A stretch of DNA of 11,451 nt from Rhodospirillales bacterium Alpha_05 (GTDB lineage: Bacteria; Pseudomonadota; Alphaproteobacteria; Rhodospirillales; Rhodospirillaceae): positions 1 through 11,451 of the forward strand of contig LUYR01000069.1 in NCBI GenBank assembly GCA_001603335.1. The letters run 5' to 3'. The notes beneath the pieces were generated by a model that was not told the DNA's origin, searched no databases, and was given only the letters and a program-made list of their open reading frames with translations. The number at the start of each line of letters is the position of its first letter. Positions within the stretch are counted from its first letter, which is position 1. Position numbers and translations under genes: made by a program. Shown here in pieces: positions 1 to 6,783 of the stretch.

Positions 1-197
1 TGGCGATCGGCGGCGTGAGCCTGGTGTTGCAGACCATGGACACCTACACGGTGGCCACCGGCCTCAACATGACGATCGTGAACGGCACCCTGCCGCTGAT
101 GGCGATCGTGGTGTTCGGTTTCTACGTCCGCGAGCTGATCGTGACGATCCGCAAGCCCGCATCCGAATTCAAGGCTGATCCGAAGAGGGCTGGATAA
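1..197 (+). CDS. TRAP transporter small permease (DctQ-type), C-terminal part
   Basis: This is the 3' end of a gene that begins before the window; the reading frame starts at base 3 and stops with TAA at 195-197. The visible 64 residues hold part of one hydrophobic segment (AIGGVSLVLQ), a polar stretch, and a last membrane helix (about GTLPLMAIVVFGFY), then a basic cytoplasmic tail. In DctP-DctQ-DctM transporters the small four-helix subunit binds the large permease, and its gene usually lies directly before dctM. That is the case here, where the stop overlaps the dctM start as TAATG. The assignment rests mainly on this context and the membrane-helix ending, because the fragment is too short to show the family's conserved core. 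An apparent GTG start at 15 lies inside the gene and is not the true start. Confidence 0.72.
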   Translation, partial: AIGGVSLVLQTMDTYTVATGLNMTIVNGTLPLMAIVVFGFYVRELIVTIRKPASEFKADPKRAG

Positions 198-1474
198 TGG
201 AACTGGTCGTATTTCTCGGCAGCCTCGTCGTCTTCCTGTTCCTCGGGATTCCGATCGCGCTCGGGCTGGTGCTGTGCGCCATCACCCTGATGATCTTCTC
301 GGGCGACGGCGACTTCATGATCATCCCGCAGGCGATGGTCGACGGCGTCAACAACTACCCCCTGATGGCGATCCCGTTCTTCGTCTTCGCGGGCGAGATC
401 ATGGCCAAGGGCGGCCTGTCGAAGCGCGTGGTCCTGCTGTCGCAGTTGATCATCGGACGGGTCAAAGGCGGTCTCGGCTACGCCACCATCGTCGCCAGCG
501 TGATCTTCGCCGGTCTGATGGGCAGCTCGGTGGGCGAGGCGGCGGCACTGATGGGCATCCTTTATCCGATGATGAAGGACGCGGGGTACGATTCCGGCCG
601 CGCCGGCGGCGTGATCGCGTCGGGCGCGATTCTCGGCCCGATCATCCCGCCCTCGGCCAACTTCATCCTCCTCGGCGCGACCATGGGCCTTTCGATCACC
701 AAGCTGTTCATGATCGGCCTGGTGCCCGGGCTTCTGATCGGCGTGTTCCTGCTGATCATGTGGTTCTTCATCGTCCGCAAGGACGGCTATACCGAAACCA
801 TCACCTTCACCCGCGCGCAAGCGGTGCAGATCATCAAGGAATCGATGCCGGCGTTCATGCTGCCGGTGATCCTCCTGGGCGGCATCCGCTTCGGCGTGTT
901 CACTCCGACCGAGGGCGGCGCGTTCGCGGCGGTCTATGCGATCGTGGTGTGCTGCTTCTATTACCGCGAGCTGACGCTGCGCGACCTGCTCAAGGTCAGC
1001 ACCACGGCGGCGCGCACCACCGCGGTTGTGATGTTCATCGTCGGCACCGCCACGGCGGTCGGCTGGTTCATCACCTCGGCCCAGATCCCGATGCAGATGG
1101 CCGAATTCTTCGGGCCGCTGGTCGATAGCCCGCGCCTGCTCCTGGTCGCGATCATGATCTTCCTCTTCGCCGCAGGCATGGTGATGGACCTGACGCCGAA
1201 CATCCTCTTGTTCGCGCCGGTGTTCTATCCCCTGATCCTGCAGGCGGGGGTGGACCCGTACTTCTTCGGCCTGCTGTTCGTGCTGAACGTCGGGTTGGGG
1301 GTGATCACGCCGCCGGTCGGCACCGTGCTGTTCGTGGTGGCGGGTTCGGCGGAGATCAGCCTCGGCTATCTGGTGCGGAAGATGGCGCCGTTCTTCCTGA
1401 TGGAAGTGGCGGTGTTGTTCCTCCTCCTGTTCTTCCCGACGCTGTCGCTCACGCCCTTGAAGTGGCTGATGTAA
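197..1474 (+). CDS. dctM: TRAP transporter large permease (DctM-type)
   Basis: This is the main membrane subunit of a tripartite ATP-independent periplasmic transporter. Such transporters use the sodium or proton gradient to import organic acids delivered by a periplasmic binding protein. The 425 residues match the usual DctM length and are almost entirely hydrophobic helices. Family hallmarks are visible: GSSVGEAAAL at 109-118, IIPPSANFILLG at 149-160, GVFTPTEGG at 233-241, and GVITPPVGT at 368-376. The N-terminal and C-terminal halves repeat the same fold, as expected for this family. The start at 197 has a good ribosome-binding site (AAGAGGG at 183-189) and overlaps the upstream stop by one base, which implies translational coupling. 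The binding-protein gene (dctP) is not in the window and may lie upstream. The substrate cannot be read from the permease alone, so dctM here means family, not C4-dicarboxylate specificity. Confidence 0.95.
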   Translation: MELVVFLGSLVVFLFLGIPIALGLVLCAITLMIFSGDGDFMIIPQAMVDGVNNYPLMAIPFFVFAGEIMAKGGLSKRVVLLSQLIIGRVKGGLGYATIVASVIFAGLMGSSVGEAAALMGILYPMMKDAGYDSGRAGGVIASGAILGPIIPPSANFILLGATMGLSITKLFMIGLVPGLLIGVFLLIMWFFIVRKDGYTETITFTRAQAVQIIKESMPAFMLPVILLGGIRFGVFTPTEGGAFAAVYAIVVCCFYYRELTLRDLLKVSTTAARTTAVVMFIVGTATAVGWFITSAQIPMQMAEFFGPLVDSPRLLLVAIMIFLFAAGMVMDLTPNILLFAPVFYPLILQAGVDPYFFGLLFVLNVGLGVITPPVGTVLFVVAGSAEISLGYLVRKMAPFFLMEVAVLFLLLFFPTLSLTPLKWLM

Positions 1475-2241
1475 TGGACGCGCGAGCGAAACGTTGTTTC
1501 GTCTTCGACCTGGATGGGACGGTCTACCTCGGTGACCGTCCGATCCAGCCGACCGTCGATTTCATCAAGCGCAACCTCGGGGAGAAGGAGATCTTCTTCC
1601 TCAGCAACAACACCTCGCGAAACCTCGCCGACTACGAAACGAAGCTGGCGGGTTTCGGCATCGAGGCGGGCATCGAGCGGATTCTGTCTCCGCTCGTGCC
1701 GCTCGTCGATTTTCTCGTCGAAGAGCGGATCGACCGGATCTACCCGGTCGGCAACGCCAGCCTCCAGGGCTACCTGCGCGAACGCCTGCCCGGGCTCGTG
1801 TTCACCGCCGCCGAGGATTGCCAGGCGGTGGTGGTGGGCTACGACACCGAGCTCACCTACGCCAAGCTCGAAACCTCGTGCCTGCTGTTGCAGCGCCCCG
1901 GGGTTCGGTTCCTGATCACCCACCCCGACCGGGTGTGTCCATCGCCGCGCGGTCCGCTGCCCGACGTCGGGAGCTTCGTCAAGCTCTACGAAGAGGCCAC
2001 CGGGCGTCTGCCCGAGAAGGTGTTCGGCAAGCCCGATCCGGCGATCCTCGCGCCGCTGCTGAAGCGTTTCGGGCGGGACGAGATGGTGATGGTCGGCGAC
2101 CGGCTGAGCACCGACATGAAACTCGCGGAGAACGCGGGGATCGACTTCATCCTGGTTTTGAGCGGCGAGGCGCGGCGGGAAGACCTCGCGGACGTCGCCT
2201 ATCGCCCGGCCCTGATCCTCGACCACCTCGGCGCATTGTAG
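1474..2241 (+). CDS. HAD-superfamily phosphatase, NagD-like (subfamily IIA)
   Basis: This is a predicted cytoplasmic Mg2+-dependent phosphatase of 255 residues, a normal length for NagD-type enzymes. All four HAD motifs are present: the nucleophile and acid pair D12 and D14 in FDLDGT, the LSNNTS motif with S44, the lysine K186 in FGKPDP, and the acidic GDRLSTD motif (D209, D214). The region between motifs II and III, about 75-180, forms the C2-type cap that sets substrate choice. Relatives act on nucleotides, sugar phosphates, p-nitrophenyl phosphate or phosphoglycolate; nothing visible decides between these. I chose ATG 1474 because it overlaps the dctM stop (TAATG) and puts the DxDGT motif at the usual distance from the N-terminus; an in-frame GTG at 1462 would add four residues. 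The weak upstream GAAGTGG (1459-1465) suggests translation is coupled to dctM. The next gene begins ten bases after the stop. Confidence 0.92.
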   Translation: MDARAKRCFVFDLDGTVYLGDRPIQPTVDFIKRNLGEKEIFFLSNNTSRNLADYETKLAGFGIEAGIERILSPLVPLVDFLVEERIDRIYPVGNASLQGYLRERLPGLVFTAAEDCQAVVVGYDTELTYAKLETSCLLLQRPGVRFLITHPDRVCPSPRGPLPDVGSFVKLYEEATGRLPEKVFGKPDPAILAPLLKRFGRDEMVMVGDRLSTDMKLAENAGIDFILVLSGEARREDLADVAYRPALILDHLGAL

Positions 2242-2251
2242 AGTAGGGAAC

Positions 2252-3970
2252 ATGCAGACATCCGGCACCTACGAACTGACGATGATTCTCGGCGCGGCCA
2301 CCCTGCTGTTGTGGGGCGTGCGCATGGTCCGGACCGGCGTGATGCGCACCTACGGCGCGCAGATCCGCAAGCTCCTGCCGCGCGCGCTCAACAACACCTT
2401 CGTCGCCCTCGGAATCGGCGTCGGCGCGGCGACGGCGCTGCAGAGCTCGATCGCGGTTGCGGTGTTCACCTCGAGCCTTGCCGGCATCGGTGTGATTCCG
2501 GTTGCCGACGGCCTGTTGCTGCTGCTCGGTGCGGACGCCGGCAGCGCGGTGGTCGCGGCGCTGCTGACCCTTGATCTCAAGGCGATGTGGCCGGTGCTGA
2601 TGTTCGTCGGCTATCTGCTGCACGCGTTTTTCGCCGAAACCGATTCTCCGCTCAAGCAGTTCGGCCGGATCTTCCTCGGCGTCGCGATGATCCTGATTGC
2701 GCTCACGTTCATGAGCCAGGTTTCGAGCGGCCTCGCGTCGAGCGACCTGATCCGGGTGATCATTTCCTCGCTCGGCAGCGAACTCCTGCTGGCGCTGCTG
2801 CTGTTTGCCATCCTCACCTGGCTGGCGCACTCCTCGATCGCGATCCTGCTGTTCTGGGCGTCGCTGGTGCAGGCGGGGGTCACCCACGACCCGGCGCTGA
2901 TCTTCGCCGCGCTGTTCGGCATCAACCTCGGCAATGCGGTGCCGCCGATCGTGATGACCTGGAACCAGGCGCCGGCGGCGCGCCGGATCGTCTGGGGCAA
3001 CGCCGTGTTCAAGCTCGGCGGCGTCCTTGCGGGATTCGCGGCGCTCCACTTGCTGAAGGGGGTCTATGAGCTGGTACCGGGCGAACCCGGCTTCCGCGTG
3101 ATGATCCTCCACATCCTGTTCAACATCGCGCTGATCGTGGTGTTCTCCGGGCTGGTCAAGCCGATCGCGCGGATGCTCGATCGCTGCTTCGTCGACGCGG
3201 CCAAGCCCGCCGACCAGATCGGGCCGAAGTACATTCCCGGCAGCGACGCCGTGGTTTCCAAGCCCGAACCGTTCCCGGTCACCGCGCTTTCCCGCGAGGT
3301 GCTGCGGATCCTCGGCACGATCCAGTACATGCTGGAGCTGACCCACGAAATGCTGGTCTCCGGCGTGCCGGAAAAGGCCGAGGAGATCCTCCGCCAGGAG
3401 AACAAGGTCGATGTCCTGTTCAAGGCGGTGCGGGTCTATGCCGTCGATCTGACCCGCAAGGGCATGGGCGAGACCGATCAGCGCAAGGTGCTGGCGCTGC
3501 TGCGCTACAGCGCGAGCCTCGAGAACTCGGGCGACGTGATCTCGAAAACCATGGTCGGCATTCCCAAGGCGATGAAGAAGGACGGCAAGAAGTTCTCGCC
3601 GCAGGGCAGGGAAGACCTCGACGCCCTGTTCGAGTACCTGATCGGCAACGCCCAGCTCGCCGCCGAGGTGATCATGGCGTGGAGCGCGGACTCCGCCGGG
3701 GTTCTGGTGCAGCGCAAGCGCGACTTCAAGGCGATGTGCAACGACAGCCTCCGCCGCCATATCGATCGCCTGAGCCAGGACGTCTCCAACACCCAGGAGA
3801 GCAGCTCGGCGCATCTCGACTTGATCCTCGACATTCGCTGGATCAATACCCAGGTTGCGAGCATTGGCTACGACGTCCTGCCGGAAAACGAAGTTCCGGG
3901 TGACGAAGTCGCGGAAGAACTCGCGGCGCGGCCCCAGGTCACACTCGAGCCGACCAGGACCGATGAATAA
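2252..3970 (+). CDS. Na/Pi cotransporter family protein with PhoU-like C-terminal domain
   Basis: This membrane protein of 572 residues belongs to the NptA/PNaS group. Members move phosphate with sodium; several bacterial ones are thought to export phosphate. Residues 1-305 hold about eight hydrophobic segments in two inverted repeats. The first repeat carries the QSS signature (Q64-S65-S66, in TALQSSIAVAVF). The second carries HSSIAILLF (193-201), so the usual glutamine is replaced by histidine. GINLGNAVPP at 223-232 corresponds to the conserved G-N-G loop. From about 345 to 545 the protein becomes soluble and helical, resembling PhoU (for example LRILGTIQYMLELTHEML and LLRYSASLENSGDVI), which is common in this family and may gate transport. 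The start at 2252 has AGGG only three bases upstream; M11 (base 2282) is a possible alternative. The gene follows the HAD phosphatase by ten bases and is probably co-transcribed with it. Confidence 0.88.
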   Translation: MQTSGTYELTMILGAATLLLWGVRMVRTGVMRTYGAQIRKLLPRALNNTFVALGIGVGAATALQSSIAVAVFTSSLAGIGVIPVADGLLLLLGADAGSAVVAALLTLDLKAMWPVLMFVGYLLHAFFAETDSPLKQFGRIFLGVAMILIALTFMSQVSSGLASSDLIRVIISSLGSELLLALLLFAILTWLAHSSIAILLFWASLVQAGVTHDPALIFAALFGINLGNAVPPIVMTWNQAPAARRIVWGNAVFKLGGVLAGFAALHLLKGVYELVPGEPGFRVMILHILFNIALIVVFSGLVKPIARMLDRCFVDAAKPADQIGPKYIPGSDAVVSKPEPFPVTALSREVLRILGTIQYMLELTHEMLVSGVPEKAEEILRQENKVDVLFKAVRVYAVDLTRKGMGETDQRKVLALLRYSASLENSGDVISKTMVGIPKAMKKDGKKFSPQGREDLDALFEYLIGNAQLAAEVIMAWSADSAGVLVQRKRDFKAMCNDSLRRHIDRLSQDVSNTQESSSAHLDLILDIRWINTQVASIGYDVLPENEVPGDEVAEELAARPQVTLEPTRTDE

Positions 3971-3995
3971 AACGCGCGTGGACGTTGCGCGCGTT
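3971..3995 (+). terminator. Hairpin directly after the Na/Pi transporter stop; possible terminator without a U-tract
   Basis: An 8-bp perfect stem (AACGCGCG at 3971-3978 with CGCGCGTT at 3988-3995) encloses a 9-base loop and starts immediately after the TAA of the preceding gene. No run of T follows (GAAGAAGT), so it is not a classical Rho-independent terminator. It may instead protect the transcript 3' end, or be chance in GC-rich DNA. No better terminator is visible between this gene and the tRNA-Leu promoter. Confidence 0.3.
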
Positions 3996-4012
3996 GAAGA
4001 AGTGGTAAATTG

Positions 4013-4042
4013 TTGGTGTTCCCGCGGCGGGAGTGTTATAGA
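4013..4042 (+). promoter_or_regulatory. Candidate sigma-70-type promoter for tRNA-Leu
   Basis: TTGGTG (4013-4018) and TATAGA (4037-4042) are separated by 18 bases. The -10 box keeps TATA, and the -35 box keeps TTG. A start near 4049 would give a leader of about 35 bases before the mature tRNA at 4084, which is typical for a single tRNA gene. A GC-rich inverted stretch (CCCGCGGCGGG) fills the spacer. Confidence 0.45.
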
Positions 4043-4083
4043 ACCCCGCTCCGGCGATTCGTCGTGCAGGTGCACGGGGTATT

Positions 4084-4167
4084 GCGGGCGTGGTGGAATG
4101 GTAGACACGCCAGATTTAGGTTCTGGTGGCGAAAGCCGTGGGGGTTCGAGTCCCTTCGCCCGCACCA
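4084..4167 (+). tRNA. tRNA-Leu (anticodon UAG)
   Basis: The cloverleaf folds cleanly. The acceptor stem GCGGGCG (4084-4090) pairs with CGCCCGC (4157-4163), followed by discriminator A and an encoded CCA (4165-4167). The anticodon stem CCAGA/TCTGG holds loop TTTAGGT with anticodon TAG at 4117-4119, which reads CUN leucine codons. A long variable arm (GGC-GAAA-GCC) marks a class II tRNA, as expected for leucine. The T-arm is GGGGG-TTCGAGT-CCCTT, with two G-U pairs. It sits between the Na/Pi transporter gene and tig. No terminator is visible before tig, so read-through into tig is possible. Confidence 0.97.
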
Positions 4168-4225
4168 AGCAGACGCGCCACTGGCCCGCGCCCTTTGCCG
4201 TCGACGAATAGCCAGGGACAGGTTT

Positions 4226-4273
4226 CGCGCGACGCTCCGCCGCATCCGGGTATCCGGAAACCGCGTCGGCGCG
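4226..4273 (+). promoter_or_regulatory. Structured leader upstream of tig
   Basis: CGCGCGACGC (4226-4235) pairs with GCGTCGGCGCG (4263-4273), giving ten base pairs with one bulged G. Inside it a second stem TCCGG (4245-4249) pairs with CCGGA (4254-4258) around a GTAT loop. The element ends 41 bases before the tig start codon. It could be a processing signal separating tRNA-Leu from the tig mRNA, a leader control element, or a chance fold favoured by high GC. I see no convincing separate tig promoter in 4168-4314. Confidence 0.3.
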
Positions 4274-4314
4274 GCGTCGTTGGTCATTCTCCAAGAACAG
4301 TCACAGAGCTCCCC

Positions 4315-5790
4315 ATGCAGGTTACCGAAACGAAGACGGAAGGGCTGAAGCGCGAGTTCACGATTCTCGTGCCGGCCGCCACCATCGAGGAAAAAGTCAC
4401 CGCTCGCCTTGAGCAGATCGGTGAAACCGCGTCGATCCCGGGCTTCCGCCCGGGCAAGGTGCCGATGAGCTTCCTCACCAAGCGCTATCGTGGTGCGGTG
4501 ATGGGCGAGGTGCTCGACGCGATGATCAACGAATCCACCGCTCAGGCGGTCAAGGAGCGTGATCTGCGCCCGGCGATCCAGCCGAAGATCGAGATCGTCT
4601 CGTTCGAAGACGGCAAGGACCTGGAATTCTCGGTGGCGATGGAAGTCCTGCCGGAAATCAAGATCGGCGACCTTTCCACGATCTCGCTCGAGCGCCTGAA
4701 GGCGACCGCCCCGGCGGAAGACGTCGAAAAGGCGATGGAAAACCTCGCCGCCCAGCACGCCCATGCGCATCCGATCTCGGAAAAGCGTCCGGCGGCGAAG
4801 GGTGACGTCGTCGCGATCGACTTCGTCGGCAAGAAGGACGGCGTGCCGTTCGAAGGCGGCGCGGGTGAGGACTTCGACCTCGAACTCGGCTCGGGCATGT
4901 TCATCCCGGGCTTCGAGGACCAGCTGATCGGCGCCAACGTCGGCGACCAGGTCGAGGTCAAGGTGACCTTCCCCGAGGGCTACCACGCTGCCGATCTCGC
5001 GGGCAAGGAGACCACCTTCGACGTCACCGTCAAGGCGATCAAGGAAATCCACAAGCACGAGATCAACGACGAACTCGCCAAGCATGAAGGCCTCGAGAAC
5101 GTCGCGGCTCTCCGTGAAGCGGTGAAGGGCCGGATCGAAGCCGAGTTCAGCCAGGCCTCGCGCCAGCGCCTGAAGCGCGTCCTGCTCGACGCCCTCGACG
5201 AGACCCACAAGTTCGAGATCCCGGCTGGCATGCTCGACAACGAGTTCGAGGCGATCTGGAAGAGCATCGAGGAAGCCAAGACCAACGGCACCCTCGACCC
5301 GGCCGACGTCGAGAAGTCGGAAGACGCGCTCAAGGAAGAATACAAGGCGATTGCCGAGCGCCGCGTGCGCCTCGGTCTGCTCCTGGCCGAAATCGGCCGG
5401 ATCAACAACATCCAGGTGACCAAGGAAGACCTGCAGCGCGCGATGTTCCAGCAGGCGCGCCAGTTCCCGGGCCAGGAACGCCAGGTGTTCGAGTACTTCA
5501 CCAAGAACCCGCAGGCGATGGAGCAGTTCCACGCTCCGCTGTTCGAGGAAAAGACCGTCGACTTCATCCTCGAGCTGGTCAAGCTCACCGACCGTGAAGT
5601 GACGCCGCAGGAACTGCTGGCCGACCCCGACGCCGACGAAGCCCCGGCGCCGAAGAAGAAGCCGGCCGCGAAGAAGAAGGCCAAGGCCGACGACGCCGAA
5701 GCCGCCGCGGAAGAGGCTCCGGCCGAAGCCGCCGAGGCCGCGCCGAAGAAGGCGCCGAAGAAGAAGGCCAAGGCCGCGACCGAGGAATAA
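4315..5790 (+). CDS. tig: Trigger factor, ribosome-associated chaperone and prolyl isomerase
   Basis: Trigger factor docks next to the ribosomal exit tunnel and shields newly made proteins. The 491 residues show the three family domains. The N-terminal ribosome-binding domain (about 1-150) carries the GFRPGKVP signature at 43-50. The FKBP-type peptidyl-prolyl isomerase domain (about 160-245) starts at GDVVAIDFVG and includes IPGFEDQLIG (197-206). The helical C-terminal chaperone domain covers about 250-435. From 437 to the end the protein has a low-complexity tail of A, K, E, P and D, with lysine blocks KKKP, KKKAK and PKKKAK and an acidic middle; this extra tail is longer than in E. coli (432 residues). 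ATG 4315 is chosen because it begins the family-typical MQVTETKTEGLKREFTI; upstream codons in this frame run into the tRNA-Leu gene. The ribosome-binding site is weak (GAG at 4306-4308). It opens the tig-clpP-clpX-lon-hupB block and is closed by its own terminator. Confidence 0.98.
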   Translation: MQVTETKTEGLKREFTILVPAATIEEKVTARLEQIGETASIPGFRPGKVPMSFLTKRYRGAVMGEVLDAMINESTAQAVKERDLRPAIQPKIEIVSFEDGKDLEFSVAMEVLPEIKIGDLSTISLERLKATAPAEDVEKAMENLAAQHAHAHPISEKRPAAKGDVVAIDFVGKKDGVPFEGGAGEDFDLELGSGMFIPGFEDQLIGANVGDQVEVKVTFPEGYHAADLAGKETTFDVTVKAIKEIHKHEINDELAKHEGLENVAALREAVKGRIEAEFSQASRQRLKRVLLDALDETHKFEIPAGMLDNEFEAIWKSIEEAKTNGTLDPADVEKSEDALKEEYKAIAERRVRLGLLLAEIGRINNIQVTKEDLQRAMFQQARQFPGQERQVFEYFTKNPQAMEQFHAPLFEEKTVDFILELVKLTDREVTPQELLADPDADEAPAPKKKPAAKKKAKADDAEAAAEEAPAEAAEAAPKKAPKKKAKAATEE

Positions 5791-5818
5791 ACCCTGCGCA
5801 CGCACGGTTGAAACCTGG

Positions 5819-5855
5819 CAACGCCCGGAAGAAAACCTTCCGGGCGTTGTTATTT
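5819..5855 (+). terminator. Rho-independent terminator after tig
   Basis: A 13-bp stem, beginning with C5819 and AACGCCCGGAAG (5820-5831) and closing with CTTCCGGGCGTT (5837-5848) and G5849, encloses an AAAAC loop. A short T-rich tail (TTATTT) follows. It lies 28 bases after the tig stop and separates tig from clpP. Confidence 0.8.
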
Positions 5856-5860
5856 CATGC

Positions 5861-5891
5861 CTTGCAAGCCTCGCGAAAATGCGGATATGTC
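5861..5891 (+). promoter_or_regulatory. Candidate clpP promoter
   Basis: CTTGCA (5861-5866) lies 17 bases upstream of GATATGTC (5884-5891). As a sigma-70 promoter this reads TTGCAA then 18 bases then TATGTC, a mediocre match. The CTTG box and the TAT-T core also partly resemble alphaproteobacterial heat-shock promoters. A promoter is expected in this gap because a terminator closes tig. The start would give a leader of about 40 bases before ATG 5939. Confidence 0.35.
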
Positions 5892-5938
5892 GTTAACTCA
5901 TCCCTCCGACATTCCCTTCCCCCGACTGAGAGGATTCC

Positions 5939-6583
5939 ATGCGCGACCGTGACCCCATCGAAGTCTTCAACAGCACCCTGGTCCCGATGGTGGTGGAGCA
6001 GACCAGCCGCGGCGAGCGGTCCTACGACATCTACTCGCGGCTGCTGAAAGAGCGCATCATCTTCCTCACCGGGCCGGTCAACGACGACGTTGCCAGCCTG
6101 ATCTGCGCCCAGCTGCTGTTCCTCGAATCCGAGAACCCGGCCAAGGATATCTCGTTCTACATCAACTCGCCGGGCGGGGTCGTGACCTCCGGTCTGGCGA
6201 TTTTCGACACCATGAATTATATCCGTTCGGACGTTTCGACGGTGTGCATGGGGCAGGCGGCCTCGATGGGTTCGTTCCTGCTTGCCGCCGGCACCAAGGG
6301 CAAGCGCTATGCCCTGCCGAACTCGCGGATCATGATCCACCAGCCGTCCGGCGGCTTCCAGGGCCAGGCGGCGGACATCGAGATCCAGGCGCGCGAAATT
6401 CTTGAGCTGCGCAGCCGCCTGAACCAGCTGTATGCCGATTTCACCGGTCAGGATCTCGCGACGATCGAACGCGCCATGGATCGCGACAACTTCATGACCG
6501 CCGCCGCCGCCAAGGCGTTCGGCCTGGTCGACGAGGTCGTCACCGAGCGTCCGGGATCCGGGGATGCCAAAAGCGCCAGCTGA
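5939..6583 (+). CDS. clpP: ATP-dependent Clp protease proteolytic subunit
   Basis: ClpP forms the two-ring, fourteen-subunit barrel that cuts proteins fed to it by ClpX or ClpA. The 214 residues match the family length. The catalytic triad is visible: S109 in GQAASMGS, H134 in MIHQPSGG, and D183 in MDRDNF, at the spacing of E. coli S111, H136 and D185. INSPGG (75-80) contributes to the oxyanion region. The N-terminal dozen residues before LVPMVVEQTSRGERSYD are likely a propeptide removed by self-cleavage, as in E. coli. The start is fixed by GAGAGGA at 5928-5934, four bases before ATG, and by alignment of the N-terminus. A short extension after the usual end (RPGSGDAKSAS) is not conserved in the family. 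ClpX, its partner ATPase, is encoded 200 bases downstream. Confidence 0.98.
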   Translation: MRDRDPIEVFNSTLVPMVVEQTSRGERSYDIYSRLLKERIIFLTGPVNDDVASLICAQLLFLESENPAKDISFYINSPGGVVTSGLAIFDTMNYIRSDVSTVCMGQAASMGSFLLAAGTKGKRYALPNSRIMIHQPSGGFQGQAADIEIQAREILELRSRLNQLYADFTGQDLATIERAMDRDNFMTAAAAKAFGLVDEVVTERPGSGDAKSAS

Positions 6584-6687
6584 GGAAAGCGGGGAAAACC
6601 CGCTCCAAGGATGACGTTTCGGCGACGCGCCCCTACATTTTGGGGAGAGTCCGTTGGCCGCGGCTGGATCTTGGCGGATTTAGCGGG

Positions 6688-6717
6688 TTGTTTGTTACGC
6701 AATTGTCCGGATAGGAT
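6688..6717 (+). promoter_or_regulatory. Weak candidate promoter for clpX in the clpP-clpX spacer
   Basis: TTGTTT (6688-6693) and TAGGAT (6712-6717) are 18 bases apart in the most AT-rich part of the 200-base clpP-clpX gap. The match to sigma-70 boxes is modest (3 of 6 and 4 of 6). The gap also contains a short hairpin just after the clpP stop (AGCGGG at 6588-6593 with CCCGCT at 6599-6604) lacking a T-run, so clpP read-through into clpX is equally possible. Confidence 0.27.
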
Positions 6718-6783
6718 GGTTGACGTGTAGTTCGGTACCCGTCGCGTGCGCGCGGCGGGCGACCGCGATGGCAGGAGTATCGG

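Noticed and set aside
2147..4294. - strand open frame of 715 residues opposite the Na/Pi transporter
   Set aside because: Rich in R, H, Q and D as expected from the complement of a GC-rich gene, includes the antisense tRNA-Leu artefact, and overlaps a well-supported gene.
4036..5805. Long - strand open frame of 589 residues opposite tig and tRNA-Leu
   Set aside because: It is the complement of tig coding sequence; the part containing RRDSNPHG is the well-known false peptide made by reading tRNA-Leu backwards. No family resemblance and no start signal.
6630..6645. CCCC-TACATTTT-GGGG near the clpX leader as a sigma-32 -10 box or hairpin
   Set aside because: No CTTGA-type -35 box at a suitable distance, and only a four-pair stem.
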